A DNA stretch of 64,000 nucleotides from Staphylococcus argensis (GTDB lineage Bacteria > Bacillota > Bacilli > Staphylococcales > Staphylococcaceae), in assembly GCF_002902305.1 (NCBI RefSeq), contig NZ_PPPX01000001.1, positions 877,655 to 941,654 on the forward strand, written 5' to 3'. Positions 37,260 to 47,408 of this stretch are shown here, one piece after another. Position 1 is the stretch's first letter. Each line of letters opens with the position of its first letter. Position numbers and translations under genes: made by a program. The notes under the pieces are model-generated. The model did not search any database, was not told the origin of the DNA, and worked only from the letters and a program-made list of their open reading frames with translations.

Positions 37260-38567
37260 TTACCCCTCATTCTTCAAGTTTTGTAAGTGTGTTAAAAAGT
37301 CAGGGAAAGACACGTTGACGGCATCAAAGCGTTGGATCGTCAATGCCTCATCGCTCAATAATGACGCTACAGCGAGCATCATACCAATACGATGATCAGT
37401 ATGACTGTCTACTGGAACATTATTAATCCATTGAGATGGACGAATAATCATTCCGTCTTCTGTTGGCGTTAAATCAAAGCCCAATTTATTGAGTTCAGAG
37501 ACTGTGGTATCGATACGATTCGTCTCTTTGACCTTTAACTCTTCAGCATTTCGTATTTGACTTATGCTTTGCGCTTGCGTACACAATAACGCAATGATAG
37601 GTATCTCATCAATTGCTCTAGGAATCATACTGCCTTCAATATCAATACCTTGTAAAGATTCAGTATAACGTACTCGAATACTCGCAGTAGGTTCTGGCCC
37701 TTCAGTTATATTAAAAAGTTCAATGTTTCCATTCATTTGTTGAACGATATCGATGATACCAGAACGAGTCGAGTTAATACCAACATTGTGTATAACGATA
37801 TCGCTTCCTGGAATAATTAATGCTGCCACTATGAAATATGCAGCTGATGAAATATCGCCAGGTACATGAAAATCATTCGCTTGAATATGTTGTATGGCAT
37901 GCGGTGGTAAAGAAATGATCTTATCATTCACTTCTATCGGTATATGATAATGTGTGAACATCGTCTCAGTGTGATTACGTGTCAAAGCTTTTTCTGTAAT
38001 TTGAGTTGCGGATTGAGCAAATAATCCGGCGAAAAGAATAGCACTTTTAACTTGAGCACTAGCTACAGGCATTTCGTAATCAATACCTGATAAAGTTGCC
38101 GGTTGAATGATTAATGGCGTAAAGTTATTATCCACACCGTGAATACACGCTTGCATTTGGGAAAGTGGTTGAATAATACGATCCATCGGCCTTTTACCTA
38201 TAGAGGCGTCTCCAGAAAGTACTGCCTCAATCTGTAACCCTGATAACAATCCTGCTACTAGACGTGTGGTCGTTCCAGAGTTACCTGTATAAAGGACCTG
38301 ATGAGGTGTAAGGAAGTGTGTATATCCTATGGAGTTAACCTCTAAGCGATCTTTCTTAACTTCGATCTCAACCCCAAGTTGTTGAAAGATCTTAATCGTC
38401 CGAAGACAATCTTCACCTAATAGCGGTTTATGAATCGTTGACTTGCCGGACGCTAAAGAACTGAGCATAATCGTACGATGCGTCATCGATTTATCTCCTG
38501 GTACTTCGAGTTCACCACGTAATGGGCCTTTAATATTTATCATTTCATTGTGCGTCACGTTCTTCAC
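37260..38567 (-). CDS. aroA: EPSP synthase (3-phosphoshikimate carboxyvinyltransferase)
   Basis: Sixth step of the shikimate pathway: transfers the enolpyruvyl group of PEP to shikimate 3-phosphate. The 435-residue enzyme shows [10 protein letters not shown] near the N-terminus, [17 protein letters not shown] (the PEP/glyphosate loop), and [13 protein letters not shown] near the end. The loop pattern fits class II enzymes, which in S. aureus are naturally tolerant to glyphosate; this is inference from family. It starts immediately after the aroB stop and 2 bases before the TPR gene. Confidence 0.95.
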   Translation of the reverse strand: MKNVTHNEMINIKGPLRGELEVPGDKSMTHRTIMLSSLASGKSTIHKPLLGEDCLRTIKIFQQLGVEIEVKKDRLEVNSIGYTHFLTPHQVLYTGNSGTTTRLVAGLLSGLQIEAVLSGDASIGKRPMDRIIQPLSQMQACIHGVDNNFTPLIIQPATLSGIDYEMPVASAQVKSAILFAGLFAQSATQITEKALTRNHTETMFTHYHIPIEVNDKIISLPPHAIQHIQANDFHVPGDISSAAYFIVAALIIPGSDIVIHNVGINSTRSGIIDIVQQMNGNIELFNITEGPEPTASIRVRYTESLQGIDIEGSMIPRAIDEIPIIALLCTQAQSISQIRNAEELKVKETNRIDTTVSELNKLGFDLTPTEDGMIIRPSQWINNVPVDSHTDHRIGMMLAVASLLSDEALTIQRFDAVNVSFPDFLTHLQNLKNEG

Positions 38568-39635
38568 CTACTCTTTAATTACTTTCTGCAATTCAGCGAA
38601 TGCTTGTTCAAGTTCAGCTTTCGTTACATGGTGGGTCGTCGGTTGACCAATGTCTTTAAGTAACACCATTTGAACGCCTTGATCATTATTTTTCTTATCG
38701 ACGAGCATCAATTGATAAAGCGGTTCGAATTCGAAATCTTTAATGCGTTGAAGCGGATACGCTATCTGTTGGAAATAACGGACATAATGCGTGATATCAA
38801 ACGCTGTACCATAAATAAGGTTAGACATAATAAATTGATAAAGTAGACCTATCGCTATGGCATGACCATGTGGAAGATGATAGCGATACTCGACCGCATG
38901 ACCGAATGTATGCCCTAGGTTGAGATATTGACGCACGCCACTTTCACGCTCATCCGCAATGACGAATTGTAACTTTGTTTCCACCCCGCGGTACAGATAG
39001 GTCTCAATATCGTTCATTTCAGCTAATGCTTGCTGATTTGGATACGCATTTTCCACATCCTGAACTGCACGCGCACTGTCCAACAGCGCATGCTTATACA
39101 CTTCAGCATAGCCACTCAATATCTCGCTATACGGCAGCGTTTGAAGAAAGTCTAAATCATATAGCACTGCACTTGGCCGGTAAAATGCACCAATCAAATT
39201 CTTACCGTGACTTGAATTGATTGCCACTTTACCCCCGATACTTGAATCATGTGCTAAAAGTGTCGTTGGAATTTGAATATAATCCACCCCGCGTAAGAGC
39301 GTTGATGCGACGAAACCAGAGAAATCACCAGTAGCACCTCCACCCATTGCAAGAATGCACGTGTTACGAGTGATTTGATGGGCTAATAAAGATTCTATCA
39401 CTTGACTATAATGCTCAAGCGTCTTCATTTCTTCACCTGCAGGTAATGGATAAACCTTTATATTCCATTGGTCGGCAATGGATTGTATGCGTTCTGACCA
39501 CAAACGATAAATGTTATTATCCACAAATAAAAATTTAGTCTTGTAATCTTTAATATAATCGTCAAGTTGATCGAGTGCGTGAGGTGCTATCACAATAGGA
39601 TAATTTCGATCAGGGTAAGTCGTAGTTAATTGCAT
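38568..39635 (-). CDS. aroB: 3-dehydroquinate synthase
   Basis: Second step of the shikimate pathway, converting DAHP to 3-dehydroquinate with NAD and a divalent metal. The 355-residue enzyme has the NAD-binding GGGATGDFSGFVASTLLRG, the substrate/metal segments IGGKVAINSSHGKNLIGAFY and LNLGHTFGHAVEYRYHLPHGHAIAIG, with the metal-binding histidines and Glu of the family. It lies 18 bases after aroC and abuts aroA. Nothing unusual is seen. Confidence 0.96.
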   Translation of the reverse strand: MQLTTTYPDRNYPIVIAPHALDQLDDYIKDYKTKFLFVDNNIYRLWSERIQSIADQWNIKVYPLPAGEEMKTLEHYSQVIESLLAHQITRNTCILAMGGGATGDFSGFVASTLLRGVDYIQIPTTLLAHDSSIGGKVAINSSHGKNLIGAFYRPSAVLYDLDFLQTLPYSEILSGYAEVYKHALLDSARAVQDVENAYPNQQALAEMNDIETYLYRGVETKLQFVIADERESGVRQYLNLGHTFGHAVEYRYHLPHGHAIAIGLLYQFIMSNLIYGTAFDITHYVRYFQQIAYPLQRIKDFEFEPLYQLMLVDKKNNDQGVQMVLLKDIGQPTTHHVTKAELEQAFAELQKVIKE

Positions 39636-39653
39636 AATGTCACCTGCTTTACT

Positions 39654-40820
39654 TTAAAACGTTTGGTTGAGTTGACGTCGTTCTTGAATTTGATCAATAA
39701 GTTGAGTCATATGATTCGCTTGAAATTCTTCGAGAATCGCTTTCGCAATTTCAAATGCAACTACATGTTCAACCACTACACTAGCTGCGGGTACTGCGCA
39801 ACTATCTGAACGTTCGATAGATGCTTTGAATGTTTCTTTAGTATTGATATCTACAGAATTGAGCGGTTTGTATAGCGTCGGAATAGGTTTCATAACACCG
39901 TTCACGATGATTGGCATCCCGTTGGACATACCTCCTTCAAGTCCACCAAGATGATTGGAGCCACGATAGAAACCTTCTTGTTCACTATACAGAATTTCAT
40001 CTTGAATTTGACTTCCAGGTTTACGTGCAGCATCAAAACCTTCGCCAAAGCTCACGCCTTTGAAAGCATTAATACTAACGACACCTTGAGCGATACGTCC
40101 ATCTAGTTTACGGTCATAGTGGACATAACTTCCAATTCCAACTGGCATGCCATCCACTACGGTTTGTACTACACCACCGATCGAATCTCCAGCCTTTTTA
40201 GCCTCGTCAATCTTATCACGCATTTGTTGCGCTATCGATTCATCAATCACACGTACATCGTTTTGGTCAACACCATCTTTTAAAGTTTCGACCTCATATA
40301 GCGATTGATCAGCCACACCACCGATTTCGACGACACGACTATACAAGCGAATACCGAGTTGTTCTAATAATATTTTTGAGACAGCCCCTACTGCCACACG
40401 TGCTGCTGTCTCTCTGGCAGAAGAGCGTTCAAGAACATTACGTAAATCGCGATGATTGTACTTCATTCCTCCAATCAAATCTGCATGACCTGGTCTAGGT
40501 TTCGTAATCACTCGTTTCATATTCGCTTGTTCTTCTTCACTAATCGGCGCGACGCCCATAATCTTACGCCAATGCGTGAAATCGTCATTGGTCACGACAA
40601 TCGTAATGGGACTTCCAAGTGTATAACCATTGCGTACACCTGAAACGATGTCTACAGCGTCTTTCTCAATCTTCATACGACGCCCTCTACCATAACCGCC
40701 TTGGCGTTTAAACATTTCTTTGTTAATATCTTCAGCTTTTAGTTGTAAATTTGCAGGAACTCCCTCAATAATCACTGTAAGTTGTGGACCGTGGGATTCA
40801 CCAGCTGTTAGAAATCTCAT
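39654..40820 (-). CDS. aroC: Chorismate synthase
   Basis: Final step of the shikimate pathway, making chorismate with reduced FMN. The 388-residue protein carries the three signatures: GESHGPQL near the N-terminus, the [22 protein letters not shown] segment, and [14 protein letters not shown] near residue 270-285. The ATG at 40820 follows AGGTGACAT. It is the first gene of the aroC-aroB-aroA-TPR-ypiB-ypjA-yugP series. Chorismate also feeds menaquinone, whose side-chain and methylation genes lie just upstream. Confidence 0.96.
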   Translation of the reverse strand: MRFLTAGESHGPQLTVIIEGVPANLQLKAEDINKEMFKRQGGYGRGRRMKIEKDAVDIVSGVRNGYTLGSPITIVVTNDDFTHWRKIMGVAPISEEEQANMKRVITKPRPGHADLIGGMKYNHRDLRNVLERSSARETAARVAVGAVSKILLEQLGIRLYSRVVEIGGVADQSLYEVETLKDGVDQNDVRVIDESIAQQMRDKIDEAKKAGDSIGGVVQTVVDGMPVGIGSYVHYDRKLDGRIAQGVVSINAFKGVSFGEGFDAARKPGSQIQDEILYSEQEGFYRGSNHLGGLEGGMSNGMPIIVNGVMKPIPTLYKPLNSVDINTKETFKASIERSDSCAVPAASVVVEHVVAFEIAKAILEEFQANHMTQLIDQIQERRQLNQTF

Positions 40821-40893
40821 CGTTATGTCACCTCATTCGATAAACTTTCGCGTTAATCATTATCTTATCATATCCTAAGTTGAAATAGAAAAA

Positions 40894-40933
40894 GGGCGAG
40901 ACGGCGACCTTGTACAGGTTAAACGTCTCACCC
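40894..40933 (-). terminator. ndk terminator
   Basis: Arms gggcgagacg (40894-40903) and cgtctcaccc (40924-40933), with one mismatch that is a G-U pair on the minus strand, followed there by TTTTTCTATTT. It separates ndk from aroC. Confidence 0.85.
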
Positions 40934-41056
40934 AGATGACTAGGCTTGAGCCTGAGTTGTAGTTATTAGTTAAAAGTGTCACTTGTTAAGAAGTAACTTG
41001 TGTTGGATAACTGTGTAAGCCATTCCCAACATATCATCTCAAGTTAATTGAGGTGA

Positions 41057-41506
41057 TTATTCGTACAACCAAGCTTCATTATTTGCAGTGTAGTCACTTA
41101 ACTCTTCTGGATTGAACCATAAGTTAATTTCTTTATCAGCAGACTCAGTTGAATCTGAACCGTGAATAATGTTACGTCCGATAGTTAAACCGAAGTCACC
41201 ACGGATTGTACCTGGTGCAGCTTCAGAAGGGTTTGTTTCACCGATAATGTGACGAGAAACGTCTACTGCATCTTCACCTTCAACAACCATTGCGAATACT
41301 GGTGCTGATGTGATGAATGATACAAGACCTTCATAGAAAGGTTTACCTTGATGTTCAGAGTAATGTGTTTCTGCTAATGAACGAGGTACTGTCATTAATT
41401 TAGCACCTACAAGCTTTAATCCTTTACGTTCGATGCGTGATACAACTTCGCCGATAAGATTACGTTGTACAGCATCTGGTTTTAACATAAGAAATGTTCT
41501 TTCCAT
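41057..41506 (-). CDS. ndk: Nucleoside diphosphate kinase
   Basis: Equilibrates nucleoside di- and triphosphates through a phosphohistidine. The 149-residue protein has the nucleotide-binding start [18 protein letters not shown] and the active His115 in [16 protein letters not shown] precedes the ATG at 41506. The gene is flanked by the terminator at 40894 and a 91-base gap after hepT, so it seems to be an independent unit or a readthrough product of the hepS operon. Sequence and length are ordinary. Confidence 0.96.
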   Translation of the reverse strand: MERTFLMLKPDAVQRNLIGEVVSRIERKGLKLVGAKLMTVPRSLAETHYSEHQGKPFYEGLVSFITSAPVFAMVVEGEDAVDVSRHIIGETNPSEAAPGTIRGDFGLTIGRNIIHGSDSTESADKEINLWFNPEELSDYTANNEAWLYE

Positions 41507-41597
41507 AATCGTTTGCCTCCTAATATGTATAGAAATAATATTCTGACTAACCTAAATCATACCAGTTTCACCCTAGGCATTCAACGTTTTTTCGGGC

Positions 41598-42551
41598 TTA
41601 AGTATTGCGTTTGCTCATTTTTTGAATGAGTTTTTTGAAAAGTGATTTCGGGTGTTCATTGTTCAACGTTTCAATTAAGTGTTCCGCTTTGGCTAAATAT
41701 TTATCACTGATTGCCTGAGCTGTTTGAACAGAAGAAGATGCTTGTATTGTCGCAATACAGTCTTGGAAATCCTCTGCTGGACTATCAGGACCCAAAGCTT
41801 CTATTTGAGATTTAAAAGTATCGTTGTGACGCATTTCGAGTAGTACTGGCAAAGTAAGATGGCCATTAAGTAAATCACTACCTACCGGCTTTCCGAGTTG
41901 TTTCTCAGAACTAGTGAAATCAAGAATATCATCAACGATTTGGAAACTCATTCCGATGTAGTAACCAATCATCTTCAATTTACGTACGGTTTCATCATCT
42001 GCACCTGAAGAAATCGCACCTACTTCTGTCGCTAGTTGGATGAGTAAAGCTGTCTTGCGTTTAATACGGCGTAAATAATTGGTCATCGTCTGTTCGCTAT
42101 TAAATTGATCTTGGAATTGGAAGAGTTCTCCCTTACATACATCGATTATAGCGCTTGAAATTACACGATGAACACGCACGTCTTCAATTTCAGACATGTG
42201 TTCTAATGCAAGTGCAAGTAGGAAATTCCCTGTGAGAATAGCAGTGTTTTGATCCCATTTCTTAGCAATAGTCAATCTACCTCGACGCTTATCACTACGA
42301 TCGATTACGTCATCGTGTACCAGTGTGGCCATGTGGATGAGCTCAAGTGCTACAGCTACACGATACGTATCTTCACTCATGGATTTCCCAAATTGACTAC
42401 TCAAAACGACGAAAGCTGGTCGCACACGCTTACCACCAGAAGTAAGTAGATGGTTTGAAGCTGCTTCGAGCACAGCATCATTGCTTACAATAGCCTTTTT
42501 GAGCCGCTTTTCAATATACTTGATTTCTTTGTTCATGTTTAACTTTGCCAC
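41598..42551 (-). CDS. hepT: Heptaprenyl diphosphate synthase, catalytic subunit II
   Basis: Large subunit of the two-component trans-prenyl synthase that makes the C35 side chain of menaquinone; needs HepS. The two aspartate motifs are HDDVIDRSDKRRG and VDDILDF, with GGKRVRP at the IPP-binding site. With the start at GTG 42551 the 317-residue protein begins AKLNM as in S. aureus; an in-frame GTG at 42560 lies inside the AAGGTGAT ribosome site. It follows menH by 26 bases. Confidence 0.94.
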   Translation of the reverse strand: MAKLNMNKEIKYIEKRLKKAIVSNDAVLEAASNHLLTSGGKRVRPAFVVLSSQFGKSMSEDTYRVAVALELIHMATLVHDDVIDRSDKRRGRLTIAKKWDQNTAILTGNFLLALALEHMSEIEDVRVHRVISSAIIDVCKGELFQFQDQFNSEQTMTNYLRRIKRKTALLIQLATEVGAISSGADDETVRKLKMIGYYIGMSFQIVDDILDFTSSEKQLGKPVGSDLLNGHLTLPVLLEMRHNDTFKSQIEALGPDSPAEDFQDCIATIQASSSVQTAQAISDKYLAKAEHLIETLNNEHPKSLFKKLIQKMSKRNT

Positions 42552-42577
42552 ATCGATCACCTTTGGATTTAGAAAAT

Positions 42578-43279
42578 TTACTTATAGCCAAGGTGCATTG
42601 CAGCAACGCCACCTGTAAAGCTACGAATCTTAATATGTGAGAAGCCTGCTTGACTGAACAGTCGTTTCAACTTCTCTTTATCAGGAAAGTCAAATGTTGA
42701 TTGTTGAAGCCATTCGTACTCATCTTTGGACTTTGCGAAGACTTTACCAAAGATTGGCATCACAAATTTGAAATAAAGTTTGTACAGTTGCTTAAAGACT
42801 GGTGCCGTCGGTTGACTTGTTTCTAAACAAACCACTTTACCACCAGGTTTAAGTACACGGTGAAGCTCTTTCAACGTCGCTAAATAATCAGGAACATTGC
42901 GTAAGCCGAAGCCAATAGTAACATAATCAAACTCATTGTCATCAAATGGTAAATTCATAGCGTCTCCATGGACGAGATGGATGTTCGTCATATCTTTCGT
43001 CTTCTTCTTACCTACTTCGAGCATGTTCTCGCTGAAATCGAGGCCGATTACTTCACCCGTAGGCCCTACAGCTTTGCTGAGCGCAATCGTCCAGTCTGCT
43101 GTACCACAACAAACATCTAATGCTTTACTTCCTTTCTTGACGTTCATTTCTTTCATGACACTCTTACGCCATAATTTGTGCTGTTCGAAACTAATAATAT
43201 TATTTAAGCGATCGTATTTACTAGAAATGTTCTGAAATACATGATGCACTTGCTCTTTTTTAGCTTTGTTTTCAGTCAT
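42578..43279 (-). CDS. menH: Demethylmenaquinone methyltransferase
   Basis: SAM-dependent C-methylation of demethylmenaquinone, the last step of menaquinone synthesis; homologues are also called UbiE or MenG. The 233-residue protein has the family segments [17 protein letters not shown], the SAM loop [21 protein letters not shown] and [11 protein letters not shown], and ends MHLGYK. It sits between hepS and hepT, the same order as in B. subtilis, so prenyl chain formation and quinone methylation are expressed together. Confidence 0.95.
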   Translation of the reverse strand: MTENKAKKEQVHHVFQNISSKYDRLNNIISFEQHKLWRKSVMKEMNVKKGSKALDVCCGTADWTIALSKAVGPTGEVIGLDFSENMLEVGKKKTKDMTNIHLVHGDAMNLPFDDNEFDYVTIGFGLRNVPDYLATLKELHRVLKPGGKVVCLETSQPTAPVFKQLYKLYFKFVMPIFGKVFAKSKDEYEWLQQSTFDFPDKEKLKRLFSQAGFSHIKIRSFTGGVAAMHLGYK

Positions 43280-43296
43280 ATTGTCTACCTCATTTA

Positions 43297-43854
43297 TTAA
43301 ATATGTCTTGCTTCTAATTCTTGTAACATTGTATCGAGTTCTTCACGAGAATACTGCGATAAATAGGAAGGATGATATGCTTTCAAGTCAGTAACGATTT
43401 GTTGATTTACCTGTTCGTAATCGACGTGAGGTGAGAAATACTTTAAGGTAATCATTGGAAATTCACTTTCTATGGTTAAAATGGCTTGAAGCAATGCTTC
43501 GTTTGAAAGTACACGTTGATGAATCGATGATTTCAATTCGTTGATTCTAACGATAGCTGAACTAATTTGTTGTTGAAATTGGGGTTCGTTGAGTTCAGCC
43601 AATAATGTGTAGAAATGCGCACTTAATAAATCTCCTATGAGAATAGCATTTTTGGATAAATGTTTGTTAGTAATAGAGTCTAAGTGACGCATCGCAGTAT
43701 CGATAGCGAGGCAAGCTAATTTAGCTTGAACTGGAATATCGTACTGGTCTAACAGTTGACCCAAGCTTTGATTATAATCGATGGGTTCATATGTATTTAC
43801 ACCTTTAAGGCGTTCTTTAATTTGTTGATCTAGTAAATTGTATGTAGAATCCAT
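43297..43854 (-). CDS. hepS: Heptaprenyl diphosphate synthase, subunit I
   Basis: The small, non-catalytic partner of HepT. The 185-residue helical protein matches the HEPPP synthase component I family, with [21 protein letters not shown] and the [18 protein letters not shown] block as its most conserved parts. A minus-strand TATAAT at 43892-43897 lies about 40 bases upstream of the ATG and is the likely -10; its -35 (TACACT) is weak. This gene opens the hepS-menH-hepT operon. Confidence 0.9.
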   Translation of the reverse strand: MDSTYNLLDQQIKERLKGVNTYEPIDYNQSLGQLLDQYDIPVQAKLACLAIDTAMRHLDSITNKHLSKNAILIGDLLSAHFYTLLAELNEPQFQQQISSAIVRINELKSSIHQRVLSNEALLQAILTIESEFPMITLKYFSPHVDYEQVNQQIVTDLKAYHPSYLSQYSREELDTMLQELEARHI

Positions 43855-44022
43855 GGTTACACCTCACGTTAGTATCACTATACATGTTAACATTATACGC
43901 CTAAAAATTAAATCAGTGTATCTTAAATCTCTCTTGGCTCGCAGTAATTTATACTATTTAGCTAAAAGTAGTTAAAAATTCTCATTACGTCTTCTTGCAA
44001 ATAAGATGACTTCGAAAAAGTA

Positions 44023-44053
44023 GATGTTCTCAGTCCAATTGAGTGTGAACATC
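44023..44053 (-). terminator. Terminator-like hairpin
   Basis: Arms gatgttc (44023-44029) and gaacatc (44047-44053) with an inner ctca/tgag pair; the minus strand continues TACTTTTTCG. It faces the hepS promoter and may insulate it from upstream transcription. Confidence 0.5.
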
Positions 44054-44143
44054 ATAGCTGAAGTTTTAATACATGTATTAATGAGTCTCTACTCATTTTT
44101 AACCGAAAGTTTTGAACTATCCTTCAATGAAAAGCAATAAAAA

Positions 44144-44187
44144 GTGAGATATCTCCACAAACGAAGTTGTTGCAAGAGATATCTCAC
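44144..44187 (-). terminator. Strong terminator downstream of the structured RNA
   Basis: Perfect 12-bp arms, 44144-44155 and 44176-44187, 20-base loop, followed on the minus strand by TTTTTATTGCTTTT. It ends either a long hup 3' tail or an independent small RNA. Confidence 0.8.
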
Positions 44188-44194
44188 CGAACGA

Positions 44195-44321
44195 TAAGCG
44201 AGTGAAACCGATAGTAAGCTATGTAAGTTCAATGATAACTGGTTTGAACAAGGGGCACGAAGTCTTCGTAACGACGGAGAACTTCTCCCCCCCTACGATC
44301 AAACACTTCACTTACGCTTAA
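44195..44321 (-). ncRNA. Candidate small RNA or hup 3' structured module
   Basis: Closing stem taagcg-agtgaa with ttcact-(ta)-cgctta, 12 bp with a two-base bulge, encloses three hairpins: gttcaa/ttgaac, acgaa/ttcgt and ggaga/tctcc. An eight-base C run on the plus strand (G run in a minus transcript) lies after the last hairpin. The strong terminator 44144-44187 follows directly on the minus strand. No promoter of its own is clear, so processing from hup mRNA is possible. Confidence 0.5.
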
Positions 44322-44329
44322 CAAAGATT

Positions 44330-44416
44330 AAGAGGTAGGGTTAGCACTATGAATCTCAATAGACGGTATTCGTCTCTCAACATGATCAACTTCATAAGCG
44401 TTAGCCCCTACCTCTT
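44330..44416 (-). terminator. Hairpin after hup, possible weak terminator
   Basis: 11-bp arms (44330-44340 and 44406-44416) enclosing atgaa/ttcat and agacg/cgtct stems. It starts 16 bases after the hup stop. The minus strand continues TAATCTTTG, a poor T run. Confidence 0.45.
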
Positions 44417-44432
44417 CTTGGTAAGTAAAGAA

Positions 44433-44705
44433 TTATTTAACTGCGTCTTTTAAAGCTTTACCAGCTTTGAATGCTGGAACTTTGCTTGCAGGGATATCAA
44501 TTTCTTTACCTGTTTGAGGGTTACGACCTTTACGTGCAGCACGTTCGCGTACCTCAAAGTTACCGAAACCAATTAATTGAACCTTTTCACCTTTAGAAAG
44601 TGAAGATTGAATTGATTCGAATACTGCATCTACAGCAGCGTTAGCGTCTTTTTTAGTTAAATCAGCTTGTTCTGCTACAGCATTGATTAAATCTGTCTTA
44701 TTCAT
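44433..44705 (-). CDS. hup: HU, histone-like DNA-binding protein
   Basis: A 90-residue HU homologue that bends and compacts DNA. The dimer core [15 protein letters not shown] and the signature [21 protein letters not shown], covering the flexible DNA-contacting arm, are intact; the end [10 protein letters not shown] is standard. GAGGTGAAC lies before the ATG. A 9-bp inverted repeat (44731-44739 and 44746-44754) lies 26 bases upstream in the 5' leader or promoter. The downstream region is unusually structured. Confidence 0.96.
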   Translation of the reverse strand: MNKTDLINAVAEQADLTKKDANAAVDAVFESIQSSLSKGEKVQLIGFGNFEVRERAARKGRNPQTGKEIDIPASKVPAFKAGKALKDAVK

Positions 44706-44874
44706 TACAAGTTCACCTCCCCTAGGATTGATAATGATACCTTAATATCATTATGCTATGACTTTAACACACGCATCACTGTCACTGCAATGATTTATAC
44801 GCAAAATAAGGCTTATTTATAAGAATTTTATTAAAAGTGAACCTTAATTTTATCAAAAGTGTAATTATGCTAAA

Positions 44875-45873
44875 TTATTCGGCTTTTTTATCGCGACCCA
44901 TTAAGTAAGCCACGCTTTGATCAACCGGTTCATCATCGAACAATACGCCGTATAGCGCGTTCGTAATTGGCATATCTACATGTTGCTCTTCGGCAAGGTC
45001 ATGCACAGATTTAGTCGTATAAATTCCTTCCACGACCATATTCATTTCATTTAAAGCCTCATCTAAAGTCAAGCCTTGGCCTAACTTGTAACCTAATGTA
45101 AAGTTACGTGAATGAGTCGATGTACAAGTTACGATGAGATCACCGATACCTCCTAGACCTAAGAAAGTCATAGGATCTGCACCAAGCTGCTCGCCTAAGC
45201 GACTAATTTCAGCTAAACCACGAGTGATTAGTGCTGCTTTCGCATTGTCACCATAACCCATGCCAGCTACTACACCGCTAGCAATAGCAATGACGTTCTT
45301 TAAAGCGCCACCTAGCTCTACGCCGACTAAATCATCATTCGTATATACGCGGAGATAGTTGTTCATAAATAAGTCTTGGATGAGTTGACTCACTTCTGAA
45401 GATTGAGATGAAGCAGCTACAGTGGTCGGTTGTTTAATCACGACCTCCTCTGCGTGACTTGGGCCTGATAACACACCAATACCGCCATTATGTTCAGGCG
45501 ATAACGTGTCTTCAATCATCTCGGACACACGTTTGAACGTGTCATTCTCAATACCTTTCGCAACGTGAATAAACGTCTTTTTATCGCTTAATAAACTGTC
45601 AATTTGACCCACGACTTCGCGAATGGCTTTCGTAGGTAATGCGATCAAATAGATATCCGCAAACTCAACAGCTTCTTGAAGATCGGCTGTCGCACGTATA
45701 GCTGAATTGAGTTGCGCTCCCTTTAAGTATCGTGAATTCTGATGACGTTCGTTAATATCAGAAATGGATTGCTCATTCTTTCCCCACATGAGGACGTTAT
45801 GGTCGTTCTCGGCGAGTACATTGGCTAATGCTGTACCGAAACTGCCCATACCAAATACTGTCACATTAGACAT
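44875..45873 (-). CDS. gpsA: Glycerol-3-phosphate dehydrogenase (NAD(P)+)
   Basis: Reduces dihydroxyacetone phosphate to sn-glycerol 3-phosphate for phospholipid and teichoic acid synthesis. The 332-residue protein has the dinucleotide loop [12 protein letters not shown] near the N-terminus, the conserved [11 protein letters not shown] and [32 protein letters not shown] blocks with the catalytic lysine in LKN, and [12 protein letters not shown]. It starts 15 bases after der; der-gpsA is a common Firmicute pair. The next gene, hup, appears separately transcribed. Confidence 0.96.
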   Translation of the reverse strand: MSNVTVFGMGSFGTALANVLAENDHNVLMWGKNEQSISDINERHQNSRYLKGAQLNSAIRATADLQEAVEFADIYLIALPTKAIREVVGQIDSLLSDKKTFIHVAKGIENDTFKRVSEMIEDTLSPEHNGGIGVLSGPSHAEEVVIKQPTTVAASSQSSEVSQLIQDLFMNNYLRVYTNDDLVGVELGGALKNVIAIASGVVAGMGYGDNAKAALITRGLAEISRLGEQLGADPMTFLGLGGIGDLIVTCTSTHSRNFTLGYKLGQGLTLDEALNEMNMVVEGIYTTKSVHDLAEEQHVDMPITNALYGVLFDDEPVDQSVAYLMGRDKKAE

Positions 45874-45888
45874 CTTGACCCCTCCTAC

Positions 45889-47199
45889 TTAGTTTCTCTT
45901 TCTCGGTATAATGTGTACGGGTGTACCTTCAAATCCAAATGCATCTCTGATTTGGTTCTCTAAATAACGCTTATAAGAGAAGTGCATCAATTCGACATCA
46001 TTAACGAAGACGATGAAAGTAGGTGGTTCGATAGCCACTTGTGTTGCATAGAAGACGTTAAGACGTCTGCCTTTATCGGTAGGCGTTGGATTCATCGTAA
46101 TTGCGTCTGTGACGACTTCGTTAAGTGTTGAGCTCTTCACGCGTTTCTTATGATTCGCGCTTGCTTCATTAATGTATGGGAAGATGGTAGTTAGACGCTT
46201 GCTTTCTTTAGCTGAAACGTAAGCGATTTGCGCATAGTCCAAGAATTGGAACTCTTGACGGACTTTATCTGTAAAACGTTTCATCGTATTGCTATCTTTC
46301 TCAACGGTATCCCATTTATTCACGACGATAACAATCGCTTTACCCTCTTCATGAGCATAGCCTGCGACGCGTTTATCTTGTTCAATAATGCCTTGCTCTG
46401 CATCAAGCACGACGAGCACTACATTTGAACGTTCAATCGCTTTGAGCGCGCGTAGTACAGAATACTTTTCTGTAGATTCATATACTTTTCCCTTTTTACG
46501 CATACCTGCCGTATCAATTAAGACATAATCTTGACCTTGATAGCTATATTCTGTATCCACTGCATCTCGTGTCGTACCTGCAACATTGGAAACGATGACA
46601 CGTTCTTCGCCGAGGATTGCGTTGATTAAGCTAGATTTACCCACGTTAGGTCGGCCAATGATAGATAAGCGAATAGTATCTTCATCATATGGTTCAGGTT
46701 CTTCTTTAGGAAAATGCTTAACGACTTCATCGAGCAAATCACCTAAACCTAATCCATGAGAGCCAGAAATAGGATAAGGATCACCAAATCCGAGTGCGTA
46801 GAAATCATAAATGTCATTGCGCATTTCTGGGTTATCCACTTTATTGACCGCTAGAACGACAGGTTTCTTAGATTTATAAAGCATTTGAGCTACCATTTCA
46901 TCGCTTTGAGAAAGACCTTCACGTACGTTGACCATAAAGATAATGACGTCAGCTTCGTCAATCGCTATTTCAGCTTGTGCTCTAATTTGTGTTTGAAAAG
47001 GTGCATCGCCAATTTCGATGCCCCCTGTATCGATAAGGTTGAATTCATGTGTGAGCCATTCTCCCCCAGCATAAATTCGATCTCGGGTTACGCCAGGTGT
47101 ATCTTCAACAATCGATACACGTTCGCCCACGACCCTATTAAAAATCGTAGACTTGCCGACATTTGGACGGCCTACAATAGCTACAACAGGTTTCGTCAT
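45889..47199 (-). CDS. der: Der (EngA), tandem ribosome-assembly GTPase
   Basis: A 436-residue GTPase with two consecutive G domains and a KH-like C-terminal domain, needed for 50S subunit assembly. The P-loops are [12 protein letters not shown] near residue 9 and [12 protein letters not shown] near 181; each has DTPG/DTAG switch motifs and NKVD/NKWD specificity motifs. The end ([19 protein letters not shown]) is the KH-like domain. A plus-strand open frame overlapping its start is not a gene. The adjacent downstream gene is gpsA. Confidence 0.96.
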   Translation of the reverse strand: MTKPVVAIVGRPNVGKSTIFNRVVGERVSIVEDTPGVTRDRIYAGGEWLTHEFNLIDTGGIEIGDAPFQTQIRAQAEIAIDEADVIIFMVNVREGLSQSDEMVAQMLYKSKKPVVLAVNKVDNPEMRNDIYDFYALGFGDPYPISGSHGLGLGDLLDEVVKHFPKEEPEPYDEDTIRLSIIGRPNVGKSSLINAILGEERVIVSNVAGTTRDAVDTEYSYQGQDYVLIDTAGMRKKGKVYESTEKYSVLRALKAIERSNVVLVVLDAEQGIIEQDKRVAGYAHEEGKAIVIVVNKWDTVEKDSNTMKRFTDKVRQEFQFLDYAQIAYVSAKESKRLTTIFPYINEASANHKKRVKSSTLNEVVTDAITMNPTPTDKGRRLNVFYATQVAIEPPTFIVFVNDVELMHFSYKRYLENQIRDAFGFEGTPVHIIPRKRN

Positions 47200-47349
47200 A
47201 TGGAACTTCCTCTCTACTTTAATCTATATCATTCTATCATAACGTGTAGTAAAGCTAAAGAAATACTAGAAGTACGTGCGCGTCAGATGTTAACGGTGTT
47301 GGAAACGAACGCCTCGCCTAGAGAATTTACCAAGTTTAATTCCTATCAA

Positions 47350-47382
47350 AAAGCGGTTGGTGACGTCATCACCAACCGCTTT
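47350..47382 (-). terminator. rpsA terminator
   Basis: Perfect 14-bp arms (47350-47363 and 47369-47382) with a 5-base loop, followed on the minus strand by TTTTTG. It lies 27 bases after the rpsA stop and separates it from der. Confidence 0.9.
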
Positions 47383-47408
47383 ACATCGTTATTCTTCATT
47401 AAAGATTA

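Larger units (their letters stand above)
43855..44432. other. Structured gene-free region between hepS and hup
   Basis: 578 bases with no credible gene. From left: the hepS -10 box (43892), a terminator-like hairpin on the minus strand (44023-44053), a 16-bp perfect palindrome (44066-44081) followed by a small plus-strand hairpin with T run, a strong terminator (44144-44187), a 127-base structured module (44195-44321) and an 11-bp hairpin right after hup (44330-44416). Confidence 0.75.

Noticed and set aside
44731..44754. Canonical Fur box upstream of hup
   Set aside because: The half-sites are similar, but a six-base insertion breaks the 19-bp box; kept only as an unidentified inverted repeat.
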